Positions 1 to 11,700 of a stretch of DNA of 64,000 bases are shown here, piece after piece. This DNA comes from Primula veris (taxonomy: Eukaryota; Streptophyta; Magnoliopsida; Ericales; Primulaceae). The position numbers and the translations under genes were made by a program. Under the pieces are notes generated by a model. The model saw only the letters and a program-made list of their open reading frames with translations, did not search any database and had not been told where the DNA came from. Within the stretch, counting starts at the first letter, position 1. Each line of letters opens with the position of its first letter. The stretch spans positions 9,989,501 to 10,053,500 of the forward strand of contig OY821745.1 in NCBI GenBank assembly GCA_963682055.1, written 5' to 3'.

Positions 1-150
1 ATTCGCCACTTCTCTTCAATTCTTCCAAAAATCCCAATTTTCTCTAAATATATAACTCAATTCCTCTTATTATCCGTATAATAGATTATCGATTAATTCC
101 GTTTCTTAAAAATCCCCAAATTTTCTCCCAAATTTTTTTTCCAATCCAAT

Positions 151-1489
151 ATGGTTCGTTCAAAGAAAGCCCAACCACATCTGCTCGATGAACATGAGGA
201 CGACTACGTGCCTCCGTCCCCCCGTGTTCCTCGCGGTCGGCGAACCGGCTCCTCCACCGCTCCACGATCGGGCCTCGGTGCCTCTTCCGGCTCACTCCCT
301 CCTCTCTATCCACCTACCATCGCTAAACGAGGTATATTGTCAAACTTTACCATTGACATGCCTCTATTTCGTGAACGTTTTCCGATCCTTATGCAAAATC
401 TCATCTTACAAAAACTCGACACCATCCTTACCCTAAAAGAACCTTTTTTCACTGAAAATGTCTATGAGTTTTACGCTAACCTCATAGTTGATAGGGGTCA
501 TGATGACGCACTCCGTTTGCGTTCATCGTTCAATGGCCAACCTTTCATTTACGGTATAGACCGTTTACGAAATATTCTACACCTCGATGATGACGGGGTG
601 TACGAGCAAAGTGATGAACTTTGCGAAATGCCCGAGATCGATAATTTTAACGATCTCAAAGACGAGCTATTTCATCCCCTCCATCAAAATCGCTCAAACA
701 AGGCTCATGGCCTTCTTTTTAAAAATAAATTAGCCTACCATATCCTCTCTCATATTGTCCTCCCTCATACCTCAAACTTCATGGATGTTACCAATGAGTA
801 CATTTTCCTTCTAGGGTGCATCCATCGCCAAGTCAAAATTGACTTCGCGACGCTCATATTCTTTAAGATGGATTTGCTAAAAACGAAATCTAAGAATGGG
901 CTACCTTACGGTGCATTGATTTCCGCCATCTTAAAAGACATCCAACTCGTTCCCGGTGGAACTCTTTTCAAGAACAAGGACAAACACATTTGGGATACCG
1001 CATATCTTTCCCAAATGTCCATCAAATTCAACACTACCGCCAAGACCATAACTTGGTCCGGTAAACGGGTGTCTGGCCCCGACTATACCCCTCTTTCCCC
1101 TGAAGAGGAAGAGTATGTCGGCCCCAAGGCCACACCGCAAGTTGCTCGTGAGGATGTGCTTATTTCTTCTGAGTCCCTTCCCACATCCCACATCCCACAT
1201 CCCTTCCTCTTTCCGTCCCTCTCGAGGTCGCGGAAAAGCCAAAGTAGGCTCTTCGAACCTTCCTCCGCGCACCGAACAATTCTACAACGATCTATACATC
1301 GACCAATATCGGAATGCGCAACTCTACCGACGCATGTTTCGCTCCATGAACCCGAGTCAAGAAGATCTGGACGAAATTGATAGGTTAAACGCCGAGCAAA
1401 GGGCGAAGTTCCACGGGTATTTTCCTAACTTTGCTAGTCCCAACGATGACGAAGACGAAGAGGACGACGCGACCTCCCACCGCGACTAG
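151..1489 (+). pseudogene. Retrotransposon gag-like protein (plant transposon protein family), frameshifted
   Basis: The frame starting at ATG 151 reads about 340 residues resembling the large family annotated as putative plant transposon protein (Transposase_32 / retrotransposon Orf1). It has a basic, Pro/Arg/Ser-rich N-terminus (residues 1-60), then a block with FYANL near residue 108, an LF/LAYHIL-type segment and a YGALI motif near residue 254. Around 1180-1200 three CCCACAT copies shift the frame. The original frame then runs into unrelated Ser/Pro-rich sequence and stops near 1380, while the acidic C-terminal part (rich in E and D, ending at TAG 1487-1489) continues one frame over. The family is found in non-autonomous LTR elements; its biochemical role is not established here. 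Confidence 0.7.
1180..1200 (+). repeat. Three tandem CCCACAT copies that break the gag frame
   Basis: CCCACAT is repeated exactly three times at 1180-1186, 1187-1193 and 1194-1200. One extra 7-bp unit adds one base modulo three, which is exactly the change from the upstream gag frame to the downstream one. Replication slippage is therefore a sufficient cause of the frameshift. Confidence 0.8.
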
Positions 1490-2026
1490 GCGGTTCTTTT
1501 TTATGTTTTTTTTGATGATGTCAAAGGGGGAGAAATAGCTCTCTTTTATTTTTGTGTTGTATTTCCTTTGATGTAATAAGTAGCAAACTTTTTGCATTTA
1601 TGTTATTAATCGTTTTTATGTTGCTATTTATCATTGCTTGTTAAAATTCTATGACGTTGTGAGATTGCGATTTTATAATTCTAGAAATGCATTTTTATCA
1701 TTTACTTGATGTTATTAAAACTGGTGCGCATATATATCTTGTTGATTGGGTTATTTGTGTTGTTTTTCATTTGTGGCGATTGAACGTTTTTAGGCAAAAC
1801 TATGGCAAATTTTTCGCTCGCTTACTTATGTTCGTTCATTATCTTTCATATCGTTTAGCTTTAATAAACTTCGTTTTATCGGATGTTGTGACATTTACTT
1901 GTTTTTCACTAAAACCTTTTATCCAAGTAAAACGTCACCTACACATCTCGGTTATACTTGTTTAAGCAAAAAGAGCTTATAGTATGTTTAAAGTCAATAT
2001 TTTGTCATCATAAAAAAGGGAGAGAT
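1490..2026 (+). other. Noncoding retrotransposon DNA ending in a polypurine tract
   Basis: This stretch follows the gag stop and has no convincing reading frame. A purine-rich run near 1520-1535 (AAAGGGGGAGAAA) and a second at 2013-2025 both resemble polypurine tracts. The second directly abuts the LTR start, so it is the likely plus-strand primer. Confidence 0.55.
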
Positions 2027-3222
2027 TGTTGAACGATGTTCTTCTAATCGATTATTTTAATGATAACAAAAATTGTAAAACATGATAAAAGCTCGTTTTG
2101 CGTACTATTCATTTATCTAGCTTGTTAAAGGATCGAAATGATAGATTACGTAAATACGAAACCAACGGTTCAAGCGGAACCTCAATCGGACTTAAAACGA
2201 ACATGTTACGAGCTTTCGATCTATGTCGAGAAAACCGAGAAATTGCTAAGGTAGAAACGACCGATCGTAAGGCAGAAACGACCGATCGTTTCAGATCAAA
2301 TTTCTTCCAGTGAGTTCACAAGAAAAACGACCGATCATTTTTTCAGACACGACCGATCGTTTTAGGTATAATTTCTTCTAGAAAGTTCACAAGAAAAACG
2401 ACCGATCGTTTTTCAGAAACGACCGATCGTTTCTGTAGAAATTCAAAGAGCAGCTTTTTCACTTATCCTGAAAAACTGAGTAACTACTGAAAAACCATTG
2501 AGCAATAAACTCAACAACTACAAACGGTCATCTATGGACCAGTTGACCTTTTTGGCTCTTCAAATAGCCCCCAAATCCATTGTTGAACCAACCCCAACAT
2601 TCACACAAATTCAAGCAATCAAATTCAAGATCATGCAAGCTTATACTTCAAATTCTCTCACTTTTATTCAAAAACATTCTTGAGTGTAATATTATTGTAA
2701 TCTTATAAACACCAAGAAATTATTTGTTCGTGAGTGATTAATTTCAAATTCAAACTTGTAAGAGTAATTTATAAACTCATTTTGAGCGAGTGATTGGGTA
2801 GAGGCTTTGTAAGCAAGTGTAGCTTAAAAGCTCTAGGTCTTTTCATTCGGGATACTCATAGAGTGAGGGGGAGCTTAATCAGTCGATTAGCTCGTTAGGT
2901 TGTAACCTTGGAAGAAGATTCTAGTGAAACACTCGGTAGTGTGAATACCGAGGAGAGGACGTAGGCGCGTTTTGCCGAACCTCTATAAATATTGTGTTAT
3001 TCCTTTCCCTTAACTTTTACTTTCCGCACTTATTTATTGCTTATTTTGTTTGCTTGAATAGCTTAAAATAGCATTAATAGTTAACACAAGTGTTTAAGTT
3101 AGAAGAATCTACTGATTAGCTTAGTTAATAACTCACAGTTTTTATTCCGCAAAAATCGTTCGTAAACCTTATTCAACCCCCCCCCCCCCTCCCTCTAAGG
3201 TTTAGACCCTTACGGACCAACA
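2027..3222 (+). repeat. 3' LTR, 1196 bp
   Basis: The boundaries are TGTTG at 2027 and CAACA at 3218-3222, a 5-bp inverted terminal repeat. The left boundary follows the polypurine tract; at the right, homology to the interrupted copia element resumes at once. The LTR contains a three-unit tandem repeat (2251-2435) and a C-run near 3177-3189. Without the 5' LTR in view the length cannot be confirmed by self-comparison. Confidence 0.7.
2251..2435 (+). repeat. Three 70-bp tandem units carrying six ACGACCGATC motifs in the LTR
   Basis: ACGACCGATC occurs at 2257, 2278, 2327, 2349, 2398 and 2419. The copies form three pairs 21-22 bp apart, and the pairs repeat every 70-71 bp. Most are followed by GTTT, making a near-palindrome AACGACCGATCGTT. 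Such arrays in the LTR upstream part are often transcription-factor sites; that role is inference here. Confidence 0.8.
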
Positions 3223-5299
3223 GATATCCTAATGAGGTCGGGTTTTAAGTGGTATTTGTGCCCTCCACCCTCACCGTCTTTCCTGGTCGTGTTCAATCAG
3301 AGCTACCGAAAGGGGTTGACTAAATAATAATTTCCCCGAGTGTGTTTATATAGTGATGTATGTTTTGCCGAATTGGTGTTTCAGTATCGACCCGTCGTTC
3401 GATCAATGAGAACCGATTCACATGAGAAACAAAACAAATGCTTTCGAAACTGTCGTTTCGAAAAAAAAAAATTGTGCTTGTGCAAACCATAAACATATAA
3501 ACCAGTCATTTTATATGATAAATAATCCAGAACTCCCAACACATGTTGGATGCCATCTATGATGAGAAAAATCGTAAAACATACTTGCGAAATGACTGTT
3601 TAAACGTTGATTTTAATCCGTCACCACATGTTACTCACCTTGATGTGTGACAATGTGATGCCCAAAAATTTTTTAGATGCCATCTTTGATGAGTAAAATA
3701 CGAGTTTGTTGTTACCCTCGAGATGAATGCTAAGGCGTTGATTTTATTCCGCCGTCACATTTGAGACGTGATGACGTCTATGTTGAACAAATGTCTGAAA
3801 TTGACATATTGGAGCTATCTTTCACCAAAATACTAGCTTGGAAATTGTATTCCATAAGCAGTATCGTGAATTTATATTCACCATGTTCCTTTATCGCCCA
3901 TCTTTTATTGGATAAGAAAATTGGCCCGGTGAGTAATTTTAATCCTATTGGGTCAATGGCGAATTGTTTGCCTGATATTAATGGTCTTCGTGTACATTTT
4001 TTTTTCACGAATCGAGAACCAAGACAAGTGTTATTTGTCTCGAACTGTCGTGATCCCTATGAATCGCCTAACCAAGCGAGATTTTAGACAATCGTCAAAA
4101 TCGAAAACTTGTGGCTGCAAGACAGTAATTGAAAGGAACAATATGGCCCGTTGTCACAAAGCAAGAGATAATGCTCAATGAGGCAACTCTATGCTATAAA
4201 GACAAAGGTCATGCACGGTTACTCCTTAAATAGTTCAAAACTATTACAAAGGTGAAAAAACCGATGCTAATGTGGTTAAAGCTAACTGAAAGGAAACTCT
4301 TGAGACCCCCGGTTTTGTGGCTCAAATGAGTTTGGGACCTTTCTTTATTGATTTTGATAAATCATTGAGCCATTTTTTCGCTCATCTGGATTATGTTTTC
4401 CATTTGGATTATTATTTTTCCATTTGGACCATACTTTTGGATTATGGTTTGCCTGTTTACAAAATTTCTCGAAATAATTTAAAGTGTTTTGAGCAAATTT
4501 CTTTGACAAATGTGACAAAATTTTAAATTATGAAATTTTAGGCAATACTTGTGGGATAGTTGATTTTTTTGGAAATAGTGGGTAACAGTGTACCACATAA
4601 TTTCACCAACTATTTGCCTAAAAGAGTACTCAGTGACAACGATTCTGGACCTGTCGTTCCAAATCAAAATCTTTGGTAAAACCAAATTGATTTGTCAAAT
4701 TTGAGGTCTTATACTCATGTAGGTCCTGCCGTACCTTGTTGAGTTATAAAATATTCGAGAAAAACGTTGTTATCTGGTAATAGCTCATGAAAGAATTAAA
4801 ATTTCTTTACATAGCCTCCATTCAATAGGACCAAAAGCGTATTTTAGAGGAGTTGAAATGTCTTTCAAGTGGTTGCTACCACATTCTTTAAAGCATTTAA
4901 AGTTACCTTATCATTTCACCTGTCGTCGAATGATAAATGATTTAGATACTAAGACATGATTGTCTGTACTATCATTCACCTGTCGTCGATTGATAAGAGC
5001 ATTTTGATATTGTGGCATTGACCGGATGAGATATTCTCGGGTCAAAAGACGATGATTGATTTATAATCGCATCGCATTTGGATTCTCTTTGAAGATATAT
5101 TTCGTGATTAATCCGAAATTAATGCCACTAATGCTCACTTTGAAAGACTAGTATGTGTAAAGATCACGAAATGAACTCGTAGAATTCTTGTAAAGAATTG
5201 AAGGAGTTATTGTGGACTTATCCAACCATAAGACGGACCATAAATATAAATGGTTATGGTTGATGCATCGATAATATGGTCATATTTTACTGTTGTCCA

Positions 5300-5800
5300 C
5301 ATAAATGCAGCACTTCCCAAACTCTTAGCCTTATCATTAAGTTGATGGCTCATGATCCTGATTATCCTGAAAAGTCTAGTCGACTTGATAATACCGAAGA
5401 GTAAGAATCGAAATTTCGATTTGAATTACTTGAGTTTGGAAATTGAACATCCTGTCGATTATGTTCAGACCCAAATGGACTCACAAAAAGTTTGATGATG
5501 CGAGTGCAAATGATTGCACGCACTTCTTGGTCTTGCGTACCAAGATTTATATTTCCATGTAGGGTTATGCTATTTTGCTGCATTGGTCCGTTATGAGGCC
5601 CATAGACACTCAGACACCATATGTGTACCAGCTGGTTACTGGTTATGAGCCAGAAGTCTCATATTAACGCGTGTTTGGAGTGCTTAGTTAATATTTTGAT
5701 TGAGCCGCTATAACGTTCAAAATATGGACCTCCGAAGGAGACATAAGTCGATTATGAATCTCATGCCTATCATTTGATAGAGTAACCTTGGTAAGCGATC
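5300..5800 (+). pseudogene. Copia integrase remnant
   Basis: In one frame the stretch LIIKLMAHDPDYP, then SRLDNTEE and a stop (TAA at 5402-5404), then NGLTKSL and QMIART, matches the copia integrase core where RLDN..GEF carries the second catalytic Asp. The stop falls where the GEF motif should continue. Downstream, KYGPP and the YES.....YLE-like remnant correspond to the conserved segment after the integrase core. The same stop is present in copies B (34152-34154) and C (38971-38973, minus). Confidence 0.8.
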
Positions 5801-6039
5801 TCTTTACCGCATGATATGCGAAAGTGACATCGCTTAGACTGTTCTTCCCATCGTTATGGGGAGATTTGCACGTTACCGTTGATAAGGAATGACGTGAAGT
5901 AACGTGGCATAACCAACTCAGTCTTAGCTTGATCCCCAAAATTACACTTAGTGATAAGTAAGTGCATAGACTCCCTCAAGTCTAACTAAATGTCAGACGC
6001 ATTTAATGACTTTATGAGATGTCACGAGATCATTTATAC

Positions 6040-7650
6040 CTGCTGCAAAATACTTGCAAGGATAGACGTCCCTGTCGGACGCCGTGTTCCTGTCGTAACA
6101 CGTTGCTTTGGCCGAACCGGCAAAGCAAAGGACGCTGCCGTCGGCCGTCAGTCTGTCGTCCTTCCCAAGATATGAGGAAGTTGACCGGTTCCAAATTCGT
6201 TCAGCCCCAGAGGTGGTGAACTGAAACTCATTTGTCGCACAAGATTATAAAGGAGCAAGAAGATGTGTGATTTCCTCCTCATCCTAAGAATCTCGAAATA
6301 TCTGTCGATCATGATATCTTAGATGGTATTGAAGCGAAACGAGACTGTCATTGATTACTTGTTCATATATTCAGTGACGACTGATAATATGAACAAATTA
6401 TGACAGAGAACTATGTACCTTTGCCTGAAGTCAACATAGAATAGACTGGACTAATAGAAACTTGAAATCCAAGTAGACTCCTTAGCGAAAGTGTGTTCGG
6501 ACCTGTAGCTCCAACACCACCAATGTTAAACGAGTTCGTTTATTTGGTTATTCATAAGCAAAATTGATGAGAAAATGAGATTGTAGAATGCTCACCTAGT
6601 AGCGCAAGACTTCTCTCACACCTTGGAATTGATTACGAGATGGTTGATTTCTTCGTAATGGACATTATAACAGTCCCCGACTTTACCAGTTTAGTAGTTT
6701 CCGAAAAACTGAGTATGCAGCCATGAATGTGGTCAAGGTTTTATCTCTTTGGAGATTTAGACAAAAAGATATAGATGAAGGTCCTTGTGTGACTTCATAA
6801 TGTTTGAATCAAGTAGTTCCTGACCACGGAACACGATCTCAATTAAATGAGACATTCACTATATGGATTAATATAATCCGAACGTATGTGGTATACCCGT
6901 CTAAGTGAGTACTTGATCAACTTGGGATACTTGAACAAGTATTATGCCCTTGCGTGTTTTATCACGCGATCCACTTTTGGATTTGCCTTCGAGATGAAGG
7001 ATCTTGGGAAGATACGGTAGTGACTCGGCCTGATGATGGAGTCCCGTAAAAATTGAATCTAAGTCCATGATTCATACTACACCTACAAGGTGTTATGATG
7101 TTTTAGTCATTATAACGCTAAGTCGTCAGATTCTCCCATGATCGTTCGATCACTAGACATTGATATAGACCCAGTCCGTCCCTGATGAGACGATGAAGAG
7201 ATATTGAACCATGATGTTCATATCTAAGTATAATAAGCACATCATTGTACTTAGTCTAATGTGCTAGGACGAACATCTCGTCTGCTGTGAATGGTATAGC
7301 TCGACACAGTATCACGCTAACACGCTGCCATCGAAATGGCATAAAAGACATTTTCCTATTTCCTTAAGGTAACTGTGGATGAGGGCGTGTCTTATCCCAT
7401 TTTGCGTCATCGAGTGTATCTACCCCATTCGGTACTCGAATTAACGTAACCCTTTTTTCGATTATACCGATGCCGGTTACTTATCAGATCCGCATAAGCG
7501 ATATTCCAAACATGGTCTGTCTTTACGATTAGGAATAAGGCGATATCTTGGAGGTCTTGGAATGACTCCAAGCGAATCACTCTGATCTATTTGTGCTCTA
7601 TGAGACGACTAGAGAGTGTATATGGCTTCGAGCTAGTATTAGCCATATTT
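6040..7650 (+). pseudogene. Copia reverse transcriptase/RNase H remnant
   Basis: After a short ARIDVPVG motif (about 6058-6081), the region reads FGPVAPTPP near 6490, GIDYE near 6627 and SLVVSEKLSM near 6690, then SLYGL and RMWYTRLSEYLI near 6860-6930. These match the copia reverse transcriptase, though the segment with the catalytic YVDD is not recognisable. Further on, VCCEW/ARTN-type remnants near 7275 and DAGYLSDPHK-like sequence near 7465-7495 match the RNase H region. Stops and frameshifts break it throughout. No protein product is expected. Confidence 0.8.
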
Positions 7651-7949
7651 GAATTGCATATGCGCTGTCTCACGTTCCAGATAAAACACTTGTCTTATTT
7701 GAGGATAACTTGTTGTTATCGATCAAGAGAGACATGACTAGATTATGCTATTTAGCATTTTTCGCCGAAATAAATCTTCACATATGAAGTTTAAGAGCAT
7801 CCAGTTGAATGCTCGTTCTATTCCACGTTAGATTTTCTTGCATCCAGTCGTGTGCAAGTAAATGAGCCATCCAGTCGAATACTCGTACTCTTTATTCGAA
7901 TATGAAATCATTGTACCCTGTCGTGTGCAAGTGAGGGGGAGCATCCAGT

Positions 7950-8285
7950 CGCATGCTCGTGTACTCTCTTTGTCCTTAGACCAAGGTTTTTTCCCACTGG
8001 GTTTTTCTTGGCAAGGTTTTTAGCGAGACACGTTCCCATCATATCTCACTTAAGATTGCCGAAATTAGGGGGAGTATCCTGTTGTATACTTTTTACCATT
8101 GTGTACTCTTTTGTCCCTCGACTAGAGATTTTTTCCTACTGGGTTTACTCTAACAAGGTTTTGATGAGACACCTGTTTTGTGGTTGATCCCTACTACTAC
8201 CATTGCTGCACTCTTTTTCCTTTGATCACAGATTTTTCCATTGGGTTTGTTGTGGTAAGTTTTTGATGAGACACACTGTTTTGTG
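7950..8285 (+). repeat. Triplicated 3' untranslated module of copia copy A
   Basis: A module of the type 'GTACTC-TTTTGTCC ... CACTGGGTTT ... AAGGTTTT ... GAGACAC' occurs three times, at about 7960-8032, 8101-8171 and 8209-8276. This module is common just before the 3' LTR of plant copia elements; here it is tandemly repeated and diverged. Confidence 0.6.
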
Positions 8286-8465
8286 GTTAGTTAATTACAT
8301 AGAATTTCGGCCTATATCATTCAGCTACACAGTTTCTCCTAGGTACCGGTTTTGTCCCACACTGGGTTTTCCATCCCTAAAGTTTTTATGTGTTTAGCAC
8401 TGCGAATGAACTTGACTCACATCGACAGCATGAAGACGAAGAAATCAAGACGGCCAAAGGGGGAT

Positions 8466-8669
8466 TGTTGTAGGATATTATTGGCCATTTTGAGTTTTAC
8501 TCTATTGGGCCTATCTTGGGCTTTTCTAGCATATGTAACCCTACTCTCTATTATATAAAGAGGGTCAGGAGTCTCTTTGATGTATCTCTCTATACACTCA
8601 TATTAATGAATAAACACTTCGTCTTGTTGTCTCTCTCTGTATTCTCTCCTCCATGTGTGTGTGTATCCA
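8466..8669 (+). repeat. 3' LTR of copia copy A, adjoining DJ1C
   Basis: The LTR begins TGTTGTAGGATATT right after a polypurine tract (AAAGGGGGAT, 8456-8465). It contains a TATA box (TATATAAAG, 8552-8560) and CT-rich sequence. It aligns with the LTR of copy C (41415-41629, minus), sharing TGTTGTAG.ATATTATTGG, the TATA region and the CT-rich tail. The right end is uncertain: TATCCA occurs at 8664-8669, with similar endings at 8681 and 8694. The DJ1C start codon is at 8729. Confidence 0.65.
8552..8560 (+). promoter_or_regulatory. TATA box of the LTR, candidate DJ1C promoter
   Basis: TATATAAAG lies 169 bp before the DJ1C start codon, in the sense direction, inside the LTR. A start about 30 bp downstream would give a 5' leader of roughly 140 bases. 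The matching LTR of copy C has TATATAAAG in the same context, so this is the retrotransposon's own promoter. Use by DJ1C is inference. Confidence 0.5.
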
Positions 8670-8728
8670 TTAGTATATCCATTAGTAATATCCAAAAGCC
8701 TTTGCACCTTTTTCAAGTCCCCCTCAAA

Positions 8729-11700
8729 ATGACATCTCTATGTTTGTTTCTCTCTCATCCAGTTTCTCTCTCTCTAACCTTTCTCAACACCAAAACACTC
8801 ACTCATAAACGCCCACTCAATGCTTTCTCTCAAACCACACCTACTATTTCACCTACTTTCACACACACTCATGTTCCTGCTAAAAAGGTACTTTCTTTAC
8901 CACAATTTGAAGTGGGTTTTAAGCATTTTTTTTTTTTATCAACTTTAGTGTTGAGTATAAATTGATAATTACAAAGATGTAATGATATTTGAACACTACT
9001 TATATAAATTCCAACAAAATAGGTAGTTTCTTTGCAATAATTTGAAGGATGTTTTAGCAGCTTTTGATGAACTTAGTGTTGAGTTTTAAATGATAATCTA
9101 TCTGTATATAAATTCCAACAAAAAAGGTACTTCTTTTAAAAAAAAATTTGAAGGATTAAATTAGTAGCTTTTGATGAACTTAGTGTTTAGCTTTGATGGA
9201 TATTTTTGAGGTAAAAAATAATAATGTGACTACTACCCTTATAAATTCGTGTAAATTAAGGTACTTTCTTTGCAACAATTTTAAAGATATTTAGATGTTT
9301 TGTTGAACTTAGTGTTGAGTTTATTGTCACACACACTCTTGTTCCTGCAAAAAAGGTGCCGTCTTTACCACAATTTGAAGTGAATTTTAGCATTTTTTAT
9401 GAACTTAGTGTTGAGTTTAAATTAATAATCTAAAGGTACCTTCTTTACAACAACTTGAAGTGAATTTTAATATTTTTATGAATTTAGTGTTGAGTTTAAA
9501 TGGATAATCTAAAGGTACTTTCTTTACAATAAATGAAGGATATTTTTGCAGCTTTTGATGAACTTGGTGTTAAATATTGATGGATAGTTTTGAGGTAAGA
9601 AAACTAATGTGACTACTGCCCGTATAAATTCACATTTCTTACAACAATTTTACAGTGAATTTTTAGCATTTTATGAACTTGGTGTTGAGTTTAAATGGAT
9701 AATCTAAAGGTACTTTCTTTACAATAAATGAAGGACATTTTTGCAGCTTTTGATGAACTTAGTGTTAAGTTTTGATGGATAGTTTTGAGGTAAAAATAAT
9801 AATGTGACTACTACCCATAATTCACATTTTTTACAACAATCAAAAGTGATTTTTTGGCCTTTTTTATGTACTTGGTGTTTAGTTTAAAGGATAATCTAAA
9901 GGTATAAATGTATAATTGTATTTGACCACTACCCATATAAATGCCAACAAAAGAAGCAACGTCTTTAGAATTATTTGAAGGATGTTTTAGCATTTTTGAT
10001 GAACTAGTGTTGAGATTAAATGAATAATCTAAAGGTAAAATGATATTTTCCCACTACTTATATAAATTCCAACAAAAGATATACTTTCTTTCTTTACAAT
10101 AATTTGAAGGATATTTTAGCAGCTTTGATGGACTTAGTGTTGAGGTTTGATGGATAATCTTGAGGTAAAAATAGGTACTTTCCTGATGAACAGTTTAAAG
10201 TGAATTTTAGTATTTTTTATGAACTTATAGTGTTGATTTTCTGGATAATCTAAAAGTTAAATGATACTATATTTGACCATTACACCTGTAAATTCCAACA
10301 AGAGAGGTACTTTTTTTTCAATTAGTTGAATGATGTTTTAGGCAGCTTTTGGTGAACTTAGTGTTGAGCTTTAATGGAGAGGTAACAAGTAATGTGACTA
10401 CTACCCTTATAAGTTCGTGTAAAAAAAGGTACTTTCTTTGCAACAATTACAAAGATATTTAGCTGTTTTGTTGAACTTGGTGTGGAGTTTAGTGGGAAAT
10501 TTCAAGGTAAAAGATGATATGATATGATTACCCATATAAAATTATGCAAAACAGGTATTTTCTTCACAATAATTAGAAGGAAATTTTAGCAGTTTTTAAG
10601 AAACTTAGTGTTGAATTTTGAGGCAAAAATAATAATTCCATTACTATGCATACAAATTCCAGCAATAATGGTACTTTCTTTTCAACAATTTGAAGGAAAT
10701 TTTAGCAAGTATTTTTGGACCTAGTAACGAATAGTTGTAAGGTAAAAAATAATTTGACTGATACCCATTTAATAAAGTGATGCATTCGTTTTCGGGAAAA
10801 TTCCCACAAAAAGGTACTTTTTTATAACAATGTCAAGGAAAATTAACCGTTTTCGATGAAAATAGTGTCGGATTTGATGGATAACTTTGAGGTAAAAAAT
10901 TATATGACCAACCAGCAACCAGGCGTTCCTTAGAATTTGAAGCATAGCTTATAAACAAAAATAGAAAAACTGATCTTAAAAGCTCCAATAAAATGAAGGC
11001 ATAGGACGCAGAAGTGGTACATGAGCAGAGCAGATGAATTAGGGTCTTGTATTGGTGTTGCAAAATTTTACATTTCAAATGTTTTTTAAGAGAATTAGAG
11101 AGATAAGTGTAAATACTTTGGTTATAAGGGTCCTGTCACTCCTGTGTATGTTGTTGGCTTTTCTATTTGTGTCTGTGTTAGAATAAAAGTAAGTATTGAT
11201 TGGAAATTGATTTTAAAGATGTGTGATAAATTAGGGGTTTTGTATTGAGAGTGAAGCTTCTATTTTATCCGCGTTATCTAAGAGCCTAGAGGGAAAATTA
11301 TCTCAATTTCATAATTCATAGTTTCATACTTCCATTGGTATTTGAGTTGGGAAAATTCTCTCGATTTCATAATTCATAGTTTCATACTTCCAATGATATT
11401 TGAGTTCTATTATTCTTCTTGACAAATAAGTTAGACAGTGAGTAGATTATGATATAGTATAGCATCTTAAGGCGTTGAAAAATGAGAAGAATGAATAAAT
11501 ATGGCTTTATCATGGTTTCAGGTGCTTATTCCGATAGGATTTGGTACAGAAGAAATTGAAGCCATGATATTAATTGATGTTTTGCGCCGAGCTGGTGCAG
11601 ATGTCACTGTTGCCTCTGTCGAACCTGAGCTGGAAATCAGAGCTTCAGCTGGCAGTAGGCTTGTTGCTGATAAATACATCTCAAAGTGTTCCGATGAAAC

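Larger units (their letters stand above)
1..3222 (+). mobile_element. Gag-only LTR retrotransposon, left end outside window
   Basis: The window opens inside an LTR retrotransposon on the plus strand. In order it holds an AT-rich leader, one gag-like reading frame (151-1489), a noncoding stretch, a polypurine tract (about 2011-2026) and a 3' LTR (2027-3222) bounded by TGTTG and CAACA. No protease, integrase or reverse transcriptase is seen between gag and the LTR, so it would be non-autonomous, as in plant TR-GAG-like elements. The 5' LTR and primer site must lie left of the window. It sits inside the copia element that resumes at 3223, so it is the younger insertion. Confidence 0.75.
3223..8669 (+). 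mobile_element. Dead Ty1/copia retrotransposon, copy A (5' end cut off)
   Basis: The region reads, in the order typical of copia elements, as broken gag/leader (3223-about 4500), integrase remnant (about 5300-5800), reverse transcriptase remnant (about 6480-7030), RNase H remnant (about 7250-7650), 3' untranslated modules, polypurine tract and 3' LTR (from 8466). Every domain is broken by stops and frameshifts. Its 5' part continues left of the gag-only element inserted at 3222/3223. Copies B and C (31855-41629) match it over nearly the whole internal region. Confidence 0.85.

Noticed and set aside
1687..1965. A 92-codon frame between gag and the LTR
   Set aside because: Phe/Val/Leu-rich chance frame in T-rich noncoding retrotransposon DNA, with no motif.
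3761..4526. Several open frames of 60-110 codons in the copia leader/gag region
   Set aside because: They overlap in several frames and are not kept as one frame in copies B and C; they are remnants of a dead element.
8516..8965. A single 149-codon open frame spanning the LTR and start of DJ1C
   Set aside because: It joins LTR sequence, DJ1C exon 1 and intron 1 by chance; the DJ1C start is taken at 8729 and the exon ends at 8887.
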